Shown piece after piece: positions 58,330-64,000 of a DNA stretch of 64,000 nucleotides. The position numbers were made by a program, and so were the translations under genes. Source of the DNA: Welwitschia mirabilis (taxonomy: Eukaryota; Gnetophyta; Gnetopsida; Welwitschiales). Each line of letters starts with the position of its first letter. Position 1 is the first letter of the stretch. The notes beneath the pieces are model-generated. The model made no database searches, was not told the DNA's origin, and saw only the letters and a program-made list of their open reading frames with translations. Location: positions 136,048,710 to 136,112,709 of the forward strand of contig JBOZIK010000001.1 in assembly GCA_051453625.1 (NCBI GenBank), in the 5' to 3' direction.

Positions 58330-59860
58330 ACATGTTTTAGACAAGAGAGTATTATCTACATTATATTCATGAATATGTGTTTCAGTTAAGTTCCTAGCCA
58401 TCCTTTAAGCCAAAAACTAAAAAATTGAGGTTTTAAATTATTAAAATCCTTATAACTTATATTCACACAAAAGTAACTATATTGTTACACCATGACATAT
58501 TAATATAGGTATCTGACTTTTAGATAGAGAATTTAAGGAATAAATCATTATCATAATAAAGATCTCTTTATACTTATATACCAAATATGTAATCATTAAA
58601 TAAGTAAATAATTTACATACTAGAACATTATTTTTTTAGATAACATTTAGTTTTTCTTTTTATTTAAAAATACATACAATTTAAAATGCAGAAATCTCCT
58701 TGGATTTTATTATAGAAATTAGTAAAGTAAAAAAATTAAAATAATCATATTCATTAAATGAACCCAACCTCAAAGTAACTAAAATATAAATTATATCTAA
58801 TAGAAGACAAATTGAGGTTACAATCCATATAGGGCAAAAAATTTTAATGATCAGAATAACTAATATATAAAATCATTAAAAATTATTATTGCATGTTTCC
58901 ATTAGAAGAAGGATGCAAAACAGTGAAATTTTAGCTTAAAAAATTCAAACACATAAATTTTTTAGGTATGACTATAACTTTTGTAGCAAGAATACAAATA
59001 AAACCAGTGATAGTGATAGTAGGAGAGGCAGTAGAAATAGTGGAATGCCAATTCCTTCCATGCCTTACTCCTTACATCAATCATATTATTATTATTAAAA
59101 ATCACAAACAACTTTATCCTTTAATTTTTGTTTCACATGTTGTAGAAATTGAAGGATGAGCTTGCTTGTATTCTCCAATGAACATGGGAACATCTAATAA
59201 GTTCTTGAGATGCATTTTACCATGTCTAGATAATAGCCACTAGCTATAAATTTCCTCTTCTAAAGTAAAATCACAAAAATAAAGAAATTAAATAACTTCA
59301 ATTGATTACATAATGAAAAAAATATTTTTCAACTCACTAGGTAATGAATAATGTCAAATTCTTAGTTCTAGTAGTTCATAACATTATATTTCTAGTAGAA
59401 ATTCCATTTTTGATGATAAAATAGAAGTAATTTAATGAAGAGGTATGCAAGATAAAAAATTTATCTCTTAAATGACACTTGCTAATATAGAAGCATAGGC
59501 CAAGTCTAATAATTATTCTATGTTTTAGCTATTCTAAGGTCTGGTGTTGCTTCGATATAGAAGAACAAAAAGACTAAAAACACTTTGGAATAAATAAAAC
59601 ATGTTTACACATGCAAAAAATTTCTATTATCATCAAAAGTTTAGTTTTTGTTAATAATATACAAAAAAATTTCATTATTATGTGAAATAATTTACATTGA
59701 TATACATGTCCAAAAATGTTATAGCAATATGTTCATTGCATACATAGAATGAGTTTATGAATGGATTTCCACCTAACTCCCTTCATCAAAGTTAGACAAC
59801 TATAACAATTATTACTCTATTCCTTGTTATCATTACTTTCTTATGTACCTTTTGCATTAA
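58330..59860. other. Spacer between TnpD and TnpA remnants
   Basis: AT-rich with no clear motif. A plus-strand frame open at 58968-59159 is composed of Val/Ile-rich sequence without resemblance and is probably fortuitous. Confidence 0.4.
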
Positions 59861-59869
59861 CGTCTTCAA

Positions 59870-62780
59870 TGTTTATGAAATCTCGAGAAGGCACTGGGAG
59901 TACTACATGCTAAGAAGGGTACTTTTGATCTTTAGAGAAAAATATTTATTTTTCTTAAGAAATCATAATGAATTGGTTATCCATTATTGATGTAAAATCA
60001 TGCATTTTTCTAGGTTTACAAGCATATATCTATATCTATTCACTTTCATAGCAATGTTCCTTTGATTCAAAACATCAACCCATTTGCATTTGAATATAGG
60101 ACACTTTATATCATGGTAATACAATATGAAAATTTTCTCAATAACATCATAATATTGTATTTTTTAAATAAATATTTTTAGATGATTTATTTGAATCATT
60201 AAAGAATGTTTATGCAACATTTGAGATGCCTCTTTCACTAATTACTCTCCTATTATTAATGTCATTCATATGAAATCTACAATTATTGATGAGATGGCCA
60301 CCATACAATAATTCACCTCTATTTAGACCTAATGCTAGGCATTTCATTATTTTTAATATCATTCCCTTGGATAAAATGTCCCACTCTAGTACTACTATGA
60401 AAAGGATGCAAGTATTGCGTTATTCTATTTTTTAAACTTAAGAATGATTCATAATATTTTTTTAAAGCTTTGTACATAGCTAATCTTTTAACCATGGAAT
60501 AAGGGTCTACAGATGTATCTTACTGAGTAATGCTTCATCTATTCTTGTAGCTACATTTTTTGCTTTAATTTGTCCTAAGTGTTTTTGATAATATAGCATT
60601 ATAAAATATTATGAAATTAACACTTAAGAATGTAATACTATTACTTACCTATGTGAGTAAACATTATATCAGTTTTAAAATACTTACTCAATTCTTAATT
60701 TACATTCATCCATGTTATAAAAAACAAAATAATGTGCTTGTTTTCAAATAATATCATCTAAATGAACTAATATACCCTTCATTAATAGTCTTTTAGTAAT
60801 GATGGAAGGGTCTTCATCTTCAATATTAACATCATGTATGACTACCACATTTAAAAAGGAATTTGAGGCATGAGTTGATAACAGAATATTATAGATTTAT
60901 GTAAAACATATGAATTAGTAATACAACCCTTAGGTTTAGCCCCTTTTTTGACATAACCTTTGAATATCTGCATGAATATTTCAAATGGGCACATCATCCA
61001 TAATTCATAGGGTCACGTATGGATACCTCTTGAACTATGTGCAAGAAAAGATGGATCATTATATTGAAAAAAAAAAGGCAGAGAAAACTTTTCAAGTAGG
61101 CATAATAGTTCTACAATATCGTATTATGATTCTTGTAACTTTTGTATGTGCAAAACCCTATTACAAGTATTCTTAAAAAACTAATAAGCATGAATGACTA
61201 CATGTTTAACACTAGCTGGTATTAGATGATGTATTGAGATAAGAAGTAGGAGTGCATTAATATGTAATAGTTATGTGTTTTAAAATTTGTAATGGTAATA
61301 TTCTTCAAACTAACATGTTTCTCAAATTTAACCCACATCTATCTAGTAAATTGGTGTTACTAATCATATTACAAGCCTGTAACTTCTTATTATTCATTAA
61401 TTTATAATAAGATGATATAGTTATACTCTTTTTTCTTATTCTACTTGTCATATTCTCTTATCTAAAGCTTGTTTCTTATTTGTATGTCCATCAAGTATTT
61501 TCTAGAAGTGACACCATCTTTCATCTTATCCTTGATGTTTAAAAGTATGCCAATAGTACTTTTACATATGTCATTTTTAATGTGTATGACATCTAAATTA
61601 TGCCTGATAAGTGGATGTTGCATATTGCAACTTACATAATAAGATTTCTAGTTTTCAACTATGCTATTTATATTCTCTTTAAAAAATCATAGATGTACCT
61701 CCTAGTATGGAATATCAAATAATATGGATATTCACTTCTATTTAAAAAATTGCATTGTAGTGTCCTTAATTTTATGGTTCTTTGCATGTTGTTGTTTCCC
61801 CTTACCATAGATTATTACTATCTAATTAATAAGATTTTTAATATCAAATCCATGTAAAAGCTTCGGTGGATCTCTCAAATTCTTCTTTCTATCAGAATTT
61901 CATTTTTATTAATGAAATGGATGTTCTACTCATAATTATCACTAATGACCCATATAGCAAATTTTTTTAAATGAACTGACCATTGTAAACATGTTTGTCT
62001 TCCACAAATTGGGAAAGAATATCATTCGTTTGTTGCACATCTTGCTAAGTTTACATATGCTGCAAAATCATGAATTGTCAACATAAATAGTGCTTTCATC
62101 AAAAAGTTTTTTTTTTTCTTTTTGAAATACATCATACACCACAACACTAGTTTTTCATAATTCTTTTAACTCACTAACTAGTGGTTGTAAATACACATCA
62201 ATATCTTTACTAGGTTTTTTTAAGACTCGATATCAGGATTTTAAGCATGAACTGTTTTATTTTCATGTACATTTGAGGAGGTAGGTTGTATATAATCATT
62301 ACTAGTTAACAACTGTATTGACCACTAAATTTCTCATGGATTGAATACATCTAGTAAAATAAAAATTCTTACATTTTACAGCTCACTAAAAAAGTCTTGG
62401 GATAGATGATCTACCATTTACGAAGCAAGTGAGTCTATAAAGTGCCACATGCTTCTATCAGTACATCTATTATGTTAGTATCATATAATATTCTTTGCAA
62501 TGTTATCAATTAAGTATAACCTTTTTATCCTTGTAGTTAATAAAAAATACCTAAGAGATTTTACAGTGACATCTTTGAACATTGCCTATGATTTTTCATG
62601 AACTTTTAATTACAAGAAATAATCATTCAGACATGCATGAATTACTATGTAGCTTAAGTATAAATCCTTTATCATCTTATTCATCATGTATGCTAATTTT
62701 AGAATTGTATTCCTAGGTGGAAACATCTACTTTATCAACTTTATATTGTCATTAAAGTAATAATTTGACAGACCCTATTT
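59870..62780 (-). pseudogene. CACTA transposase TnpD remnant
   Basis: Read down the minus strand through stops: IKDLYLSYIVIHACLNDYFL (about 62620-62680); KSLRYFLLTTRIKRLYL; NVRIFILLDVFNP (about 62330-62370); DIDVYLQPLVSELKEL (about 62160-62210). These are the Transposase_21 core. A zinc-finger-like segment near 62000 and IRHNLDVIHIKNDICK (about 61560-61610) follow. The DUF4218 segment contains WMMCPFEIFMQIFKGYVKKG (about 60950-61010). DUF4216 ends with HVVLPVPSRDF (about 59890-59920). The order and spacing are those of plant EnSpm TnpD. The frame is interrupted throughout. The N-terminal end may lie near or beyond the N gap at 63134. Confidence 0.85.
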
Positions 62781-62789
62781 GAATTTTAT

Positions 62790-63133
62790 ATTCTATAATT
62801 CTATAGTGATAAATAACTTTGAAAATGGAACATAGCCTACATATAACTACTGGTGAACATCGTTTAGTTTTCTATTGAACTCATCATTTAGTTTTAAAGG
62901 AATATGATTATCATTCACACTTGCATTACTAGCTATATTGTGAACATTAATATTAGTGGCATTAATCGTCATATTCCATATTTTGTAAACCTTATTTACG
63001 TGAATAATAAGTATGTTAAACTTTTATTCAAATGAATAATTATCTTTATTTAAGTTTTTTAACAAATAAGATGTCATTTTAAAATTAATCTTAGTTTATA
63101 ATCTTTATACTTTACCATGAAAGTGATAAAAAT
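62790..63133. other. Possible N-terminal part of TnpD, unreadable
   Basis: AT-rich with no clear motif before the gap. Confidence 0.35.
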
Positions 63134-63542
63134 NNNNNNNNNNNNNNNNNNNNNNNNNNNNNNNNNNNNNNNNNNNNNNNNNNNNNNNNNNNNNNNNNNN
63201 NNNNNNNNNNNNNNNNNNNNNNNNNNNNNNNNNNNNNNNNNNNNNNNNNNNNNNNNNNNNNNNNNNNNNNNNNNNNNNNNNNNNNNNNNNNNNNNNNNNN
63301 NNNNNNNNNNNNNNNNNNNNNNNNNNNNNNNNNNNNNNNNNNNNNNNNNNNNNNNNNNNNNNNNNNNNNNNNNNNNNNNNNNNNNNNNNNNNNNNNNNNN
63401 NNNNNNNNNNNNNNNNNNNNNNNNNNNNNNNNNNNNNNNNNNNNNNNNNNNNNNNNNNNNNNNNNNNNNNNNNNNNNNNNNNNNNNNNNNNNNNNNNNNN
63501 NNNNNNNNNNNNNNNNNNNNNNNNNNNNNNNNNNNNNNNNNN
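63134..63542. other. Assembly gap (409 N)
   Basis: It lies where the 5' part of the CACTA element is expected. Confidence 1.
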
Positions 63543-63689
63543 ATAAAAATTATGTTAAGAGATTTTATGAGAAAATCTATTTAAAAATTTAAAATTACAT
63601 AATTCTATTATGTGAGGAATTAAAATCACATAATAAAACTAATAAATTAAAAGTTTTAAGAGGACATAATAATATATTTTTCATCTTAT

Positions 63690-64000
63690 TTACTCATTTA
63701 TATTCTTGGTAAATGTGATATTTGTACTATATTATGAATAAATATTTTCTTCCTTGTGTTATGAAATTGATATATTTTATGCATTTTGAAATAAATAAGC
63801 ATTTGAACAAGTATATGCATCATTACCTAGAACCAAGAATGATAAATGAGTAGATTTACTCTACCATGACTTTTATGTCATTGAGATGTGTAAGGGCACT
63901 TTGTTCATAGCATACTCATTGCTTTATTCATTAGAATTGAATAGTTTGTCTTATTATGCCACATGCCAATTTTAAGATTTGTGCATTTATTCTTTTGATG
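63690..64000 (+). repeat. Second copy of the 14-kb LTR sequence
   Basis: It aligns in the same orientation with about 13940-14270: attttgaaataaataagcat versus attttgaaattaataagtat, then accaagaatgat.aatgagta versus accaagaaggatgaaggagt, and cacatgccaattttaag versus cacatggcaattttgaa. It continues past the window edge, where the TATA box and primer-binding site would be expected if it is a full LTR. Confidence 0.65.

Larger units (their letters stand above)
52680..63133 (-). mobile_element. CACTA (EnSpm) transposon, degenerate, with TnpD and TnpA
   Basis: On the minus strand the window holds TnpD (about 59870-62780), then TnpA (about 56740-58325), then non-coding sequence, then a region with CACTA-style subterminal repeats (52680-53200). 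This order is the standard one for plant EnSpm elements. TnpD is the transposase that cuts the ends; TnpA binds the subterminal repeats. Numerous stops make it inactive. The right end lies beyond the N gap at 63134 or outside the window. No exact CACTA terminus was found at the left. Confidence 0.85.

Noticed and set aside
58968-59159. 63-codon plus-strand frame inside the CACTA element
   Set aside because: Opposite strand to TnpD/TnpA, low-complexity Val/Ile-rich translation, no homology recognised.

Overview
The window is nuclear DNA from a land plant, most like a large, repeat-laden genome such as a conifer or other gymnosperm. The reasons are plant-specific families (a SOB FIVE-LIKE gene, CACTA/EnSpm TnpD and TnpA, Athila/Tat-type Gypsy, Copia, a plant Helitron), short GT-AG introns with T-rich 3' ends, tRNA-derived SINE fragments, and long AT-rich stretches with almost no CpG. 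Species cannot be fixed from the sequence alone. Twelve runs of N interrupt the window. Nothing prokaryotic (operon, CRISPR, IS, riboswitch) is present, and no undescribed system with convincing support was found.

Layout. 0-5 kb: decayed repeats with a Copia RNase H remnant (about 2.2-2.7 kb). 5.2-8.9 kb: a Helitron on the minus strand (HUH Rep plus PIF1-type helicase) between two diverged direct repeats. 9.1-10.9 kb: a CpG-retaining gene island with an unidentified gene. 11.4-12.5 kb: a cluster of small tandem duplications. 13-25 kb: SINE fragments, a Copia 5' LTR with TATA box and primer-binding site, a ~0.5-kb tandem duplication, and a long TG/CG microsatellite. 25.7-27 kb: a second gene island with a probably intact three-exon SOFL-family gene. 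30-33 kb: a LINE on the minus strand with endonuclease and reverse-transcriptase motifs. 36.4-38.2 kb: an L1-type LINE on the plus strand, with a second fragment at 51.3-52.1 kb. 38.3-49.0 kb: a Gypsy element on the minus strand whose LTR is present in at least three tandemly arranged copies plus a fourth fragment. 52.7-63.1 kb: a long decayed CACTA element on the minus strand with both TnpD and TnpA. 63.7-64 kb: another copy of the repeat at the 14-kb LTR.

Only the two gene islands (9.1-10.9 and 25.7-27 kb) look like host single-copy sequence; everything else is transposon-derived or unclassified AT-rich DNA. None of the transposon reading frames is intact. Protein motifs were read by eye through stops and frameshifts, so boundaries are approximate.
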